This document shows positions 1-8,045 of a stretch of 49,704 nucleotides of DNA, one piece after another (the stretch's first letter is position 1; each line of letters starts with the position of its first letter). The DNA is from Chloroflexota bacterium (GTDB lineage: Bacteria > Chloroflexota > Limnocylindria > P2-11E): positions 1 through 49,704 of the forward strand of contig VBJD01000084.1 in the NCBI GenBank assembly GCA_005887995.1, given 5' to 3'. Made by a program: the position numbers and the translations under genes. A model generated the notes under the pieces. The model was given only the letters and a program-made list of their open reading frames with translations, was not told the origin of the DNA and made no database searches.

Positions 1-2
1 AG

Positions 3-230
3 CTCGGCTTCACCTACCCGCAGGCAGACCTCATCCTCTATCACCTCGTCGACCGCAGGCTGCGACCGGCGGACCTCATCGCGGCGGGGTTCGACGCGAG
101 CCTCGTGCACGGTATCCGCGAACGCGTGCGGCGCAGCCACTACAAGCGGGTCATGCCGCTGATCGCAAAGGTTTCGCTGCGCACCGTCGGGCACGACTTC
201 CTGTATCCGCGTGACTGGGAAGCCGACTGA
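3..230 (+). CDS. nadE: NAD+ synthase, C-terminal fragment (truncated by window edge)
   Basis: The window opens inside a reading frame that ends at TGA 228-230 and leaves 75 residues. The tail reads LGFTYPQADL..., then IAKVSLRTVGHDF and YPRDW. This matches, from memory of the family, the extreme C-terminus of glutamine- or ammonia-dependent NAD+ synthetases, which amidate nicotinic acid adenine dinucleotide in the last step of NAD biosynthesis. The catalytic PP-loop lies upstream of the window. The stop overlaps the CTGA of the next gene. The family call rests on the tail only. Confidence 0.75.
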   Translation, partial: LGFTYPQADLILYHLVDRRLRPADLIAAGFDASLVHGIRERVRRSHYKRVMPLIAKVSLRTVGHDFLYPRDWEAD

Positions 231-1132
231 GCGACAGGCACCCCTCGGGCTACGCGGCCGGGTATGCGGTCGCGCTCGGCTCCGCCGCGTTCTTCGCCCT
301 GGGTGGCAGCATCGCGAAATCGGCATTCGACCTTGGTGTCCCGCCGCGGGTGCTTGCGGAGTGGCGCGTCCTCTTCGCATTCGCGATCTTCGTCGCGATC
401 GTCGCGGCGTGGCACCCGCGCGAGCTGCGCATCCGCCGCGAGGACATCGTCTGGTTCGCCGCGTTCGGCATTTTCGGCATGGGCGGCGTGCAGTGGCTGT
501 ATTACGAGGCGATCCAGCGCATCCCCATCGCGGTCGCGCTCGTCGTCGAGTACACCGCGGTCATCCTCGTCCTCCTGTGGGCACGACTTCGCGGACGGCG
601 TGTCGGACCCGCACTCTGGTACGCCGGCATCCTCGCGCTCGCAGGCTGTTTCTTCGCGTCGGGCGCGTACGACGCGGCGCTGCGCGCGGTGAACACCGAG
701 GGCATGCTCATCGCGGCCCTGGACGCGGTCCTCTTCACGTCGTACTTCGTCCTCGGCGAGCGTCTTGCGTCGCGGTACTCCGCGTGGACGCTCGCCGTCT
801 ACGGCTTTGGCTTCGCGCTCGTCGCCTGGCAGCTCCTCCAGCCGGTGTGGACGCTGCCGTGGGTGACAACGAGCGCAGAGGTGTGGTCGCGTGTCGCGGG
901 CGTGGTCGTGCTCGCGGCGATCATCCCGTTCACTCTCGGCTTCATCGCACTGCGACTGCTCCCCGCTGCGCGCGTCTCGATCGTCGCGACATCCGAGCCG
1001 TTCATCGCCGCGGTCATCGCCTGGGCGCTGCTCGGCCAGTCGCTGCAGGTGCCGCAGATGCTGGGCGGCGGCCTCGTCCTCGCGGGCATCGTCATCGCAC
1101 AGACGCACCGGCCCACGGCGGATAGCGTGTGA
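227..1132 (+). CDS. EamA/DMT-superfamily permease
   Basis: This is a hydrophobic protein of about 301 residues made of two repeated halves of five membrane helices each, the layout of drug/metabolite transporters (EamA domains). The ORF track starts it at GTG 350, but the reading frame stays open upstream and encodes a perfect first helix (YAVALGSAAFFALGGS), so the track start cuts off TM1. The only start-like codon in front of that helix is CTG 227, which overlaps the nadE stop as CTGA. The second EamA repeat ends with an ATSEPFIAAVIAWALLG motif typical of the family. The substrate cannot be told from sequence. The stop overlaps the next start by GTGA. Confidence 0.82.
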   Translation: MSDRHPSGYAAGYAVALGSAAFFALGGSIAKSAFDLGVPPRVLAEWRVLFAFAIFVAIVAAWHPRELRIRREDIVWFAAFGIFGMGGVQWLYYEAIQRIPIAVALVVEYTAVILVLLWARLRGRRVGPALWYAGILALAGCFFASGAYDAALRAVNTEGMLIAALDAVLFTSYFVLGERLASRYSAWTLAVYGFGFALVAWQLLQPVWTLPWVTTSAEVWSRVAGVVVLAAIIPFTLGFIALRLLPAARVSIVATSEPFIAAVIAWALLGQSLQVPQMLGGGLVLAGIVIAQTHRPTADSV

Positions 1133-1437
1133 TCCAGCAGTTGCGCATCTACGAGATCTTCGAGCACAACAAGGCGGCGTTCCACGCGCGCTTCCGCGAT
1201 CACGCGATGAGGATCATGAAGCGGTACGGCTTCAACATCGTGTCGATGTGGGAGTCGCGAACAGGAGAGCGGACCGAATTCGTCTACCTCTTGACGTGGC
1301 CGGACCTCGCAACGAAGGAAGAGGCGTGGCGGCGCTACCTCGCTGATCCGGAGTGGGTCGAGATCAAACGCGTCACGAAGGCGAAGTACGGCGACCTCGT
1401 CGGCGAGATCGAGGATCGCGTCCTCGAATCCGTCTAG
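1129..1437 (+). CDS. NIPSNAP-family protein
   Basis: This 102-residue protein begins MIQQLRIYEIFEHNK and contains HAMRIMKRYGF and a tryptophan-rich middle (LLTWPDL, EEAWRRYLADPEW). That is the pattern of NIPSNAP single-domain proteins, which fold as dimeric alpha-beta barrels. Their biochemical role in bacteria is not settled; many sit in catabolic or housekeeping operons. The GTG start overlaps the stop of the permease by four bases, and the stop at 1437 abuts the rsmI start directly, so the genes are probably co-transcribed and translationally coupled. Confidence 0.8.
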   Translation: MIQQLRIYEIFEHNKAAFHARFRDHAMRIMKRYGFNIVSMWESRTGERTEFVYLLTWPDLATKEEAWRRYLADPEWVEIKRVTKAKYGDLVGEIEDRVLESV

Positions 1438-2109
1438 TTGGGCAAGCTCTATCTCGTCGCGACGCCGATCGGCAACCTCGAGGACGTCTCGCCGCGCGCG
1501 CTGCGCGTGCTGCAGGAGGTGCACATGGTCGCCTGCGAGGACACGCGCCACACGCAGATCCTCCTGCGCCGCTACGACATCCGCGCGAAGCACCTCACCT
1601 CATACAACGAGTTCAATCACAAGCGGAAGGTCGCGGAGCTCGTCGGGCAGCTGGGGCGGGGCTGGGACGTCGCGCTCGTCACAGATGCGGGCACGCCCGG
1701 GCTCTCCGACCCCGGGGAGCAGCTGGTGCGGGCCGCGATCGGAGCCGGACACGATGTCGTGCCCGTGCCCGGGCCGGCCGCAGCCATCGCCGCGCTCGTC
1801 GCGTCGGGCCTGCCGACCCGCGAGTTCACGTTCGTCGGTTTCGTCGAGAAGAAGAGCGGCCCGCGCCGCCGTCGGCTCGAGCGGCTCATCGCTGAAGGAC
1901 GCACCGCGGTCCTCTACGAGAGCCCGTATCGCGTCGGCGATCTTCTGATGGATCTCGCCGCGGTCGCCCCGCACGCGCGCGTCGTCGTCGCGCGCGAGCT
2001 TACGAAGGTCCACGAGGAATTCCGACGTGGCACTGCAACGGAGCTCGCGGCCTACTACGCCGACCATCCGCCGAAGGGCGAGGTCACGATCGTCGTTTCT
2101 GCCGCGTAA
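1438..2109 (+). CDS. rsmI: 16S rRNA (cytidine(1402)-2'-O)-methyltransferase RsmI
   Basis: RsmI 2'-O-methylates C1402 in the decoding centre of 16S rRNA using S-adenosylmethionine. All family blocks are present in order: LYLVATPIGNLEDVS at the N-terminus, ACEDTRHT, the SAM loop VTDAGTPGLSDPG, VPVPGPAA and a GFVEKK/YESPYR block. At 223 residues it is shorter than the roughly 270-290 residues common in the family, lacking the small C-terminal extension; the tetrapyrrole-methylase-type core is complete. The start is TTG 1438, the first codon after the NIPSNAP stop. Confidence 0.95.
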   Translation: MGKLYLVATPIGNLEDVSPRALRVLQEVHMVACEDTRHTQILLRRYDIRAKHLTSYNEFNHKRKVAELVGQLGRGWDVALVTDAGTPGLSDPGEQLVRAAIGAGHDVVPVPGPAAAIAALVASGLPTREFTFVGFVEKKSGPRRRRLERLIAEGRTAVLYESPYRVGDLLMDLAAVAPHARVVVARELTKVHEEFRRGTATELAAYYADHPPKGEVTIVVSAA

Positions 2110-2149
2110 GACGAGAGTCGCGCGACGAGCGGTTGAGTAGATCAACGTC

Positions 2150-2155
2150 TATCCT
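2150..2155 (+). promoter_or_regulatory. Possible -10 box for ppa, preceded by a small inverted repeat
   Basis: TATCCT sits 22 nt before the ppa ATG. Just upstream, 2132-2146 reads GTTGA-gtaga-TCAAC, a 5-bp inverted repeat that could bind a regulator. I see no convincing -35 at 16-18 bp spacing, so this is a tentative call. Confidence 0.35.
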
Positions 2156-2177
2156 CGCTTCCTGCGAAGGGGGAGCG

Positions 2178-2702
2178 ATGCCGGGCAGGAATTCGCAAGA
2201 GAGCGTCGACATCTTCGTCGAGATCCCGAGAGGCTCTCGCGCCAAATACGAACTCGACAAGAAGACGGGACGCATCCGTCTCGACCGCGTCCTGTTCTCC
2301 TCCGTCCACTACCCGGCCGACTACGGTTTCATCGTCGACACGCAGGCCGGTGACGGCGATCCGCTCGACGCCCTCGTCGTGGTCGAGGAGCCGACGTTCC
2401 CCGGATGCATCGTGCCAGCGCGGCCGATCGGAACGCTCCTCATGACCGACAGCAAGGGCAAGGACGAGAAGATCCTCGCGGTGCCGATCGGCGACCCGCG
2501 GTTCGACGAGATCCACAAGCTCGGCGATCTCCCGAGGCACTGGCTGCGGGAGATCGAGAACTTCTTCGGGTCGTACAAGACGCTCGAGAGCGACCCTGAG
2601 GTCACGCTCGGCGGCTGGCGGGACGTGGAGACCGCCTGGTCGCTCATCGAGAAGAGCCGCTCGGCCGGCTCGCCCGGTCGCCCGCGGGATTCGCGGGATT
2701 GA
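2178..2702 (+). CDS. ppa: Inorganic pyrophosphatase, family I
   Basis: This enzyme hydrolyses pyrophosphate to phosphate and pulls biosynthetic reactions forward in the cytoplasm. The 174-residue protein carries IPRGSRAKYELDKKTG, HYPADYGFI and the metal-binding signature DGDPLDALV, all hallmarks of the soluble family I hexameric enzyme. The track extends the frame to 2133, but ATG 2178 has a strong purine-rich site (AAGGGGGAG) about 3 nt upstream and gives the usual family N-terminus, so I chose it. The C-terminus is a short low-complexity SPGRPRDSRD tail. The stop overlaps the TTG start of the next gene. Confidence 0.95.
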   Translation: MPGRNSQESVDIFVEIPRGSRAKYELDKKTGRIRLDRVLFSSVHYPADYGFIVDTQAGDGDPLDALVVVEEPTFPGCIVPARPIGTLLMTDSKGKDEKILAVPIGDPRFDEIHKLGDLPRHWLREIENFFGSYKTLESDPEVTLGGWRDVETAWSLIEKSRSAGSPGRPRDSRD

Positions 2703-3406
2703 ACCGCGACTACCGCAAGTGGTGGAGTCCCGCGCTGAGTCGCGACATGGAGCTCCTCGTGTTCGGGTCGGGCGGCACGCCGGTGCTCGTGTTTCCGACC
2801 TCGATGGGCCGCTTCTACCAGTGGGAAGACTTCGGGATGGTCGCGCACATGGCGGATCGCATCGACGAGGGCTGGCTGCAGCTTTGGTGCGTCGACTCCG
2901 TCGACTCGGAGTCCTTCTACGACAAGAAGCGACCGGCGCAGGAGCGCGCCGCACGTCATATCGCGTACGAGGGTTACCTCGTCGATGAGGTCCTGCCCTC
3001 GATTCGCTCCTCGAATGGCGTCGATTACCTCGTCACTATCGGCGCGTCATTTGGCGCGTTCCACGCGCTCGCGTTCGCGACGCGGCGACCCGGCATCGCG
3101 CGCAAAGCGATCGGGCTCTCCGGCGCATACGACAGCGCGCGCTGGCTCGACGGCAAACGTGAAGGTGCCGCGTACTTCGTGAATCCGCTCGCGTTCCTCC
3201 CGTACCTGAATGACGAGCGCTATCTCGCGCCGCTCCGCCAGACGGAGATCGTCATCGCGACCGGGCACGACGATCCGCACGTCGACGAGTCGCGGCGCGT
3301 CGCGTCGGTCCTGCAGGAGAAGGGCGTTCCCGCAAGCCTGCATGTCTGGGATGGCTGGGCCCACGACTGGCCCTACTGGAAAGAGATGGTGGACGTCTTT
3401 CTGTGA
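2699..3406 (+). CDS. Alpha/beta-hydrolase esterase (PF00756-like)
   Basis: This 235-residue protein has the fold and order of the putative-esterase family: a strand block VLVFPTSMGRFYQWED, the nucleophile elbow GASFG (Ser117), a likely acid at GHDDPH (Asp191/192) and a catalytic His in GWAHDWPYW (His222). There is no signal peptide, so it should be cytoplasmic. The TTG start overlaps the ppa stop (TTGA) and its own stop overlaps the following GTG by four bases. It heads the ATP-grasp/GCS2 cluster, which suggests it acts on the ester or amide made by those ligases, but the substrate is unknown. Confidence 0.8.
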   Translation: MNRDYRKWWSPALSRDMELLVFGSGGTPVLVFPTSMGRFYQWEDFGMVAHMADRIDEGWLQLWCVDSVDSESFYDKKRPAQERAARHIAYEGYLVDEVLPSIRSSNGVDYLVTIGASFGAFHALAFATRRPGIARKAIGLSGAYDSARWLDGKREGAAYFVNPLAFLPYLNDERYLAPLRQTEIVIATGHDDPHVDESRRVASVLQEKGVPASLHVWDGWAHDWPYWKEMVDVFL

Positions 3407-4075
3407 AAACCGTGGGGATGCTGGTCGGACGCGAGAACACCTTCCCGCCGGCGTTCATCGACACCGTCAACCGAAAGGGCGCATCGCAGGGCGTGCGTGC
3501 GGAGATGGCCACGTTCGGTGGCGCGCACGAGATCGAGGAACCGCGTTACGCGGTCATCGTCGATCGCATCAGCCACGAGGTGCCGTACTACCGCGCACAT
3601 CTCAAGAGCGCGGCGCTCCTCGGCACCGTCGTCGTGAACGACCCGTTCTGGTGGGAGGCCGACGAGAAGTTCTTCGAATGCACGCTCGCGAGGAAGCTTG
3701 GCGTCGCGGTGCCGAAGACCGTCGTGCTGCCGAACAAGTCGTACATCTCCGACATCAGCGAGGGTTCACTGCGCAACCTCCAGTACCCGCTCGACTGGGA
3801 CGGGATCCTCAAGTACGTCGGCCTGCCCGCGATCCTCAAGCCGAACACTGGTGGTGGCTGGAAGGACGTGTACAAGGTCGATTCGAAAGAGGAACTGCTG
3901 TGGGCGTTCGATCAGTCCGGCGCACTCGCGCCGGGTCATCGGCCGAAGACGATGATCCTGCAGGAGTTCATCAGGTGGCAGGACTACGTGCGTTGCATCT
4001 GCATCGGTCGCAAGGACATCCTGCCCATCCGCTACGACCCGACCGCGCCATTTTCTGAGCGGTACGTCGTCGCGC
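3403..4075 (+). pseudogene. RimK-like ATP-grasp protein, C-terminally truncated
   Basis: The frame begins at GTG 3403 (MKTVGMLVGRENTFPPAF) and encodes about 220 recognisable residues of a RimK-like ATP-grasp ligase: an N-terminal pre-ATP-grasp part, LKPNTGGGWKDVYKV (ATP-binding loop) and MILQEFIRWQDYVRCICIG. Homologues known to me continue after the ...SERYVV block with roughly 90-100 more residues that contain the metal-binding Glu/Asn pair. Here the sequence switches at about 4070 into the middle of a different ATP-grasp gene in another frame, so the ORF-track product to 4743 has an out-of-frame tail. As written the catalytic end is missing. A natural deletion or an assembly join would both explain it. 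Confidence 0.7.
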
Positions 4076-4078
4076 GTC

Positions 4079-5071
4079 CGCGGCTTCGTCTCGGATGGCG
4101 TCATCCGCTACGTCGAGTACAACGCCGAGTCGCCCGCGGGGATGGCGTACAACGACGTGCTCGTCGCGATCTTCGATCGTCTCCCAGTGCTGCAGGCGTT
4201 CCGCAAGCGCTACCGCGCCAGGCCGCTCCGCGCCGCGCGACGGCAGCTCACAGTGCTGCGGCGCGCGCACGGGAAACGATTCCGCACCATCGCGATCGTC
4301 GACTGGCGCGGGCTGCCGACGCTCGCGGAGTTCGAGATGTTCCAGCGTCTCTTCGAGGCGCAGGGGCTGCGCGCGATCATCTGCGCGCCCGAGGACCTCA
4401 CCTATCGGCGCGGACGTCTGCGCCGTGGCGACGTCGCGATCGATGTCGTGTACCGTCGCGTGCTGCTTTCGGAGCTGCTCGGCAAGCGCGACATCGCGCG
4501 GCCGCTGCTCGACGCGTACGTCGCCGGCGATGTGACCGTCGTGAACTCGCTGCGCGCCAAGCTGCTGCACAAGAAGATGAGCCTCGCGTTGCTGTCCGAC
4601 GATCGCTACGCATCGCTCTACTCGCCGGTGCAGCGTCGCGCGATCGGGAAGCACATCCCGTGGACTCGCAAAGTGCGCGAAGGACACACGACGTACGAAG
4701 GGAAGACGGTCGACCTCGCCGAGTTCGTCATCAAGGAGCGTGAGCGCCTCGTGCTCAAGCCCAACGACGAGTACGGCGGGAAGGGTGTCATCCTCGGCTG
4801 GACGGTGGACCAGCACGAGTGGGAGCAGACGCTGCTCACCGCGCTCACGAGCTCGTACGTCGTGCAGGAGAAGGTCCCCGTCCCGAAGGAGCCATTCCCG
4901 GTGTTGCTCGATCGCATGCACTTCCTCGATCTTTCGATCGACTGTGACCCCTACCTCTTCTGGGGCATCGTGGGCGGCCAACTCACGCGCCTCTCTTCGA
5001 GCGCGCTCCTCAACGTCACTGCCGGCGCGGGCAGCGTCGTGCCGACATACGTCATCGACGGCACCGCATGA
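4079..5071 (+). pseudogene. Circularly permuted ATP-grasp protein, N-terminally truncated
   Basis: From about 4082 the second frame reads GFVSDGVIRYVEYNAESPAG, a signature of circularly permuted ATP-grasp proteins, and continues to a clear end at 5071. Later blocks include TIAIVDWRGLPTLAEFEMFQ, APEDLTYRRGRLRRGDVAIDVVYRR, LVLKPNDEYGGKGV (nucleotide-binding lysine and glycine loop) and VVQEKVPVP. The roughly 100 residues that normally precede the RYVEYNAES block are absent, and the first ATG in frame is 4142, inside the conserved domain. If translated it would be a 309-residue remnant. The ATGA junction with the next gene is intact. Confidence 0.7.
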
Positions 5072-6192
5072 GGATCCGCGAGGTGCCGCGTCTCACGATC
5101 GGCATCGAAGAGGAGTTCCAGATCGTCGACGGCGAGGGGCAGCTGAAGAGCCACATCGACACACTCCTCACCGCGGCGCGGCCGCACCTCGGCGACCGCG
5201 TGAAGCCCGAGATGATGCAGTCGGTCGTCGAGGTGGGTACGAAGATCTGCGCCGACATCAGCGAAGCGCGGGAAGAGGTGCTGCAGCTGCGCGGCACGCT
5301 CGCGACGCTGCTGCGCCCTGCCGGCTTGCGCATCGCCTCGGCGGGCACGCATCCGTTCTCCCACTGGCAGGACCAGCAGATCACCGAGCACGAGCGCTAC
5401 AAGGTGCTCGAGGAGGAGCTGCAGGACGTCATCCGCGAGCTCCTCATCTTCGGCCTGCACGTCCACGTGGGCATCGCCGACCGCGAGCGCCGCATCGAGA
5501 TCATGAACGAGGCGCGCTACTTCCTGCCGCACCTGCTCGCGATCTCCACGTCGAGTCCCTTCTGGCTCGCGCGCCAGACCGGTCTCAAGTCGTACCGGCA
5601 GATCATCTGGGCGCGCTTCCCGCGGACCGGCATCCCACCGGACTTCACCTCGTACGACGAGTTCGAGAACTACGTCGAGCTCCTGGTGAAGACGAAGTGC
5701 ATCGACGATGGGAAGAAGATCTGGTGGGACCTGCGGCCGCACGCGTTCTACCCGACCATCGAGTTCCGTGTCTGCGACGCATCGACCCGCGTCGAGGAGA
5801 CGCTCTGCATCGCTGCGCTCATCCAGGCGATCTGCGCGAAGCTTCTCATCCTCCGCGATCAGAACATCGGTTTTCGACGGTACACGCCGAGTCTCATCCA
5901 GGAGAACAAGTGGCGCGCGATGCGGGGCGGGATGGACGCGAGCCTCATCGACTTTGGCAAGCAGCAAGAGGTCTCGATGCGTGATCTCGCGGTCGAGCTG
6001 CTCGAATTCGTCGACGACGTCGTCGACGTGCTCGGGTCGCGCCGAGAGGTCACATACCTCGAGACGATCGTCCGCGAGGGAACGAGCGCCGATCGGCAGC
6101 TCGCGGTCTACAAACAGACCGGGCATCTCCACGCGGTCGTCGATTCGGTCGCCGCGGAGACCGTGACCGGCGTGCCGGAGCTCGCACTGTGA
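5068..6192 (+). CDS. Carboxylate-amine ligase, GCS2/YbdK family
   Basis: This 374-residue protein belongs to the glutamate-cysteine-ligase-type (GCS2) carboxylate-amine ligases. Visible family marks are TIGIEEEFQIVD at the N-terminus (substrate/metal acidic residues), SAGTHPFSHW, HVHVGI (metal-binding histidines), WWDLRPHAFYPTIEFRVCD and a C-terminal ENKWRAMRGG block. Such enzymes activate a carboxylate with ATP and couple it to an amine; E. coli YbdK is the named relative, but physiological substrates are poorly known. Start ATG 5068 overlaps the previous stop (ATGA), and the stop overlaps the next GTG. Its company with two ATP-grasp ligases points to a shared peptide or amide product. Confidence 0.88.
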   Translation: MRIREVPRLTIGIEEEFQIVDGEGQLKSHIDTLLTAARPHLGDRVKPEMMQSVVEVGTKICADISEAREEVLQLRGTLATLLRPAGLRIASAGTHPFSHWQDQQITEHERYKVLEEELQDVIRELLIFGLHVHVGIADRERRIEIMNEARYFLPHLLAISTSSPFWLARQTGLKSYRQIIWARFPRTGIPPDFTSYDEFENYVELLVKTKCIDDGKKIWWDLRPHAFYPTIEFRVCDASTRVEETLCIAALIQAICAKLLILRDQNIGFRRYTPSLIQENKWRAMRGGMDASLIDFGKQQEVSMRDLAVELLEFVDDVVDVLGSRREVTYLETIVREGTSADRQLAVYKQTGHLHAVVDSVAAETVTGVPELAL

Positions 6193-7034
6193 GCGTCGCG
6201 AAGGCACCAGTCGCGACGGTCACGCAGGCCGTCGAGGCGCTCGTCCGCAAGACCATCGCGCTCTCGGACGACGACATGGGCCGCGAGTGGAAATGGGGCG
6301 TCTACGACGAGGAGGGTCTGCGCTTCGCGCTCCTCATGGCACACCACGAGCTGCGCGATCTCGCGGTCCGCCTCGCCGCCGCGCGCGAGCGGGAGCCCGC
6401 GCAGGCGGCGCGCATCCTCGCGCAGTACCACCAGGCGTATCGCGACCTCAGCGGCGTCCTCGCGTCGGTGCGGACCGACGACCTCGATCGCGTCTCAGCA
6501 GAGGGCGAATGGCCGGTGCGAGAAGTGTGCAAGCACATGCTCGGCGCGGAGTACGGCTTCCTCGCGGTCACGCGCCTGGGTCTCGAGCGCGCTCTCGCGA
6601 GGAACGCGAGCGAGCCGAGCGACGAGGAGTGGAACGCATTCCGCGCGCCGATCGCCTCCGACCGGGACAAGGCGACGGCGTCGATCGCGACCGCGGACAT
6701 CGAGGGCATCCGCAACGCCTTCGCGGAGATCCACATCCGCGTCCTGCGAGAGCTGCGCGACATCACCGACGACCAGATCGAGGCGCCGGCGTGGTTCTGG
6801 GACGGCGCGATGCCGCTGCGCTTCCGTCTGCATCGCTTCGAGGAGCATCTTCGGCAGCACACCATCCAGCTCGATAAGACGCTCCTCGGCATCGGCCGTC
6901 CGCCCACCGAAGCGCACCGCCTGGTGCGAAACATCTACAACGCGCTCGCCGACGTCGAGATGGAGCGCGGCGCGGCGGATGACCTGCGCGCGACCCTCGC
7001 GAGGACCATCGCGGAGCGCGCCGCCGCGGTCTAA
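6189..7034 (+). CDS. DinB-like protein closing the ligase cluster
   Basis: The 281-residue protein is largely helical, with GEWPVREVCKHMLGAEYGF and, further on, LHRFEEHLRQHTIQLDKTL. The spaced His residues resemble the metal-binding positions of DinB/YfiT four-helix-bundle proteins, a superfamily that includes thiol-S-transferases (bacillithiol, mycothiol). The N-terminal 90 residues form a separate helical segment. GTG 6189 overlaps the ligase stop. A link to a low-molecular-weight thiol or peptide made by the neighbouring ligases is an inference from context only. Confidence 0.65.
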   Translation: MSVAKAPVATVTQAVEALVRKTIALSDDDMGREWKWGVYDEEGLRFALLMAHHELRDLAVRLAAAREREPAQAARILAQYHQAYRDLSGVLASVRTDDLDRVSAEGEWPVREVCKHMLGAEYGFLAVTRLGLERALARNASEPSDEEWNAFRAPIASDRDKATASIATADIEGIRNAFAEIHIRVLRELRDITDDQIEAPAWFWDGAMPLRFRLHRFEEHLRQHTIQLDKTLLGIGRPPTEAHRLVRNIYNALADVEMERGAADDLRATLARTIAERAAAV

Positions 7035-7052
7035 CGGTCGCGCGGCGCGAGG

Positions 7053-7841
7053 CTAGGCGCGCTCCGGCGCGAGCGCGTGCCGCACGTCGTTCTTCCCGGC
7101 GCGCTTGGCGTCGAGCAGCGCGTCGTCAGCGCGCGCTATGAGCTCGTCGAGGTTCGGGCCGAACGACGGATACGTCGCGACACCCGCCGAGACGGACAGC
7201 GGCTCGCCGATCCCCATGGACAGCGCCGCGACGGTGCGGCGGATGCGTTGCACGATCCGCTCGGCCGCGGCGTCGTCGCATTCGTTCAGCAGGAGGATGA
7301 ACTCGTCGCCGCCGTAGCGGGCCGCGATGTCCGACGCCCGGAGGCTCGCGCGCACCGCGGTCGCCACGAGCCCGAGGGCGCGGTCGCCGGCCGGGTGCCC
7401 GTGCGTGTCGTTCACGCGCTTGAACCCATCGAGGTCGAGCACCGCGATCGCGAGCAGCGCGCGCTCACCGGCGGTGACGATGCGCGCTTCCGCGAGCGCG
7501 CGGAAGGTCCGGACGTTGTAGAGCTGCGTCATTGGATCGCGCTCGGCGGCGGCCTGGAGGCGCCGCAGTTCATCTCGGTCGGCGCCGTACAGGTAGACGA
7601 AGCCGGTGCCGAGCAGCGCGGCGGTCGCCACTTGGAAGACGTCGGCGATGTCGCCCCGGCCGATCTCGAGCGCGTCGAGGACCGCGTGTACGACGAGCGT
7701 GACCGAGGCGCCGGCGAAGAAGAGCCATGACCTTCCGCGCGACGGTCGACCGCCGCTGCGCAGGCTCGAGACCGTGAGGGCGAGGATCGAGAGCGCGAGC
7801 GCGACGTTCGCCGCTTCGGTCAGTGTGTGGAGTCCCACCAC
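7053..7841 (-). CDS. Membrane-anchored diguanylate cyclase (GGDEF)
   Basis: This enzyme should make cyclic di-GMP from two GTP. The 262-residue model starts at GTG 7841, which has a GGGGAGG site 10 nt upstream; the ORF track runs much farther into non-coding sequence. Three hydrophobic segments fill residues 1-86, followed by DPMTQLYN (the DxLTxLxN-type entry of the domain), LDLDGFKRVNDTHGH, the active-site loop YGGDEF (177-181) and an allosteric I-site RASD exactly five residues before it. The I-site implies product inhibition. It is transcribed divergently from the protease at 8046 and lies near an HD-GYP phosphodiesterase. Confidence 0.9.
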   Translation of the reverse strand: MVGLHTLTEAANVALALSILALTVSSLRSGGRPSRGRSWLFFAGASVTLVVHAVLDALEIGRGDIADVFQVATAALLGTGFVYLYGADRDELRRLQAAAERDPMTQLYNVRTFRALAEARIVTAGERALLAIAVLDLDGFKRVNDTHGHPAGDRALGLVATAVRASLRASDIAARYGGDEFILLLNECDDAAAERIVQRIRRTVAALSMGIGEPLSVSAGVATYPSFGPNLDELIARADDALLDAKRAGKNDVRHALAPERA

Positions 7842-7980
7842 GTACGCGACGCCTCCCCGCGAGTTCCGTACACCCTCGTACGCAGTGCGCACCAGGTCGT
7901 CACAGCGACGTATCAGACACGGACGACGCTCACAAAACGGGCATCTCCGATCTGCCGCTGATACACGTGGAGCAGCGAAT

Positions 7981-8031
7981 GGGTCATTACTAACGCTCGC
8001 CAGAGGGGCATTCCTTTTCAGGGTGATTACT
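7981..8031. repeat. Direct repeat GGGTSATTACT between ggdef and S8 protease genes
   Basis: GGGTCATTACT (7981-7991) and GGGTGATTACT (8021-8031) differ at one base and are 40 bp apart in the divergent intergenic region. The second copy ends just before the ribosome-binding site of the protease. They could be paired operator half-sites or repeated promoter elements. The rest of the 7842-8045 gap shows no other feature I can support. Confidence 0.4.
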
Positions 8032-8045
8032 GGGGGAGCGTGGTC

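Noticed and set aside
140-1108. 322-aa minus-strand ORF antisense to the EamA gene
   Set aside because: Arg/Asp/His-rich translation without domains, antisense to a clear membrane protein; a typical high-GC shadow frame.
4951-6207. 418-aa minus-strand ORF across the carboxylate-amine ligase
   Set aside because: Composition typical of antisense translation; the plus strand carries every GCS2 motif.
7842-8045. Cyclic di-GMP (GEMM) riboswitch in the ggdef/protease gap
   Set aside because: The neighbouring enzymes made this attractive, but I cannot find the conserved GEMM core or its two helices; only the 11-bp direct repeat is supported.
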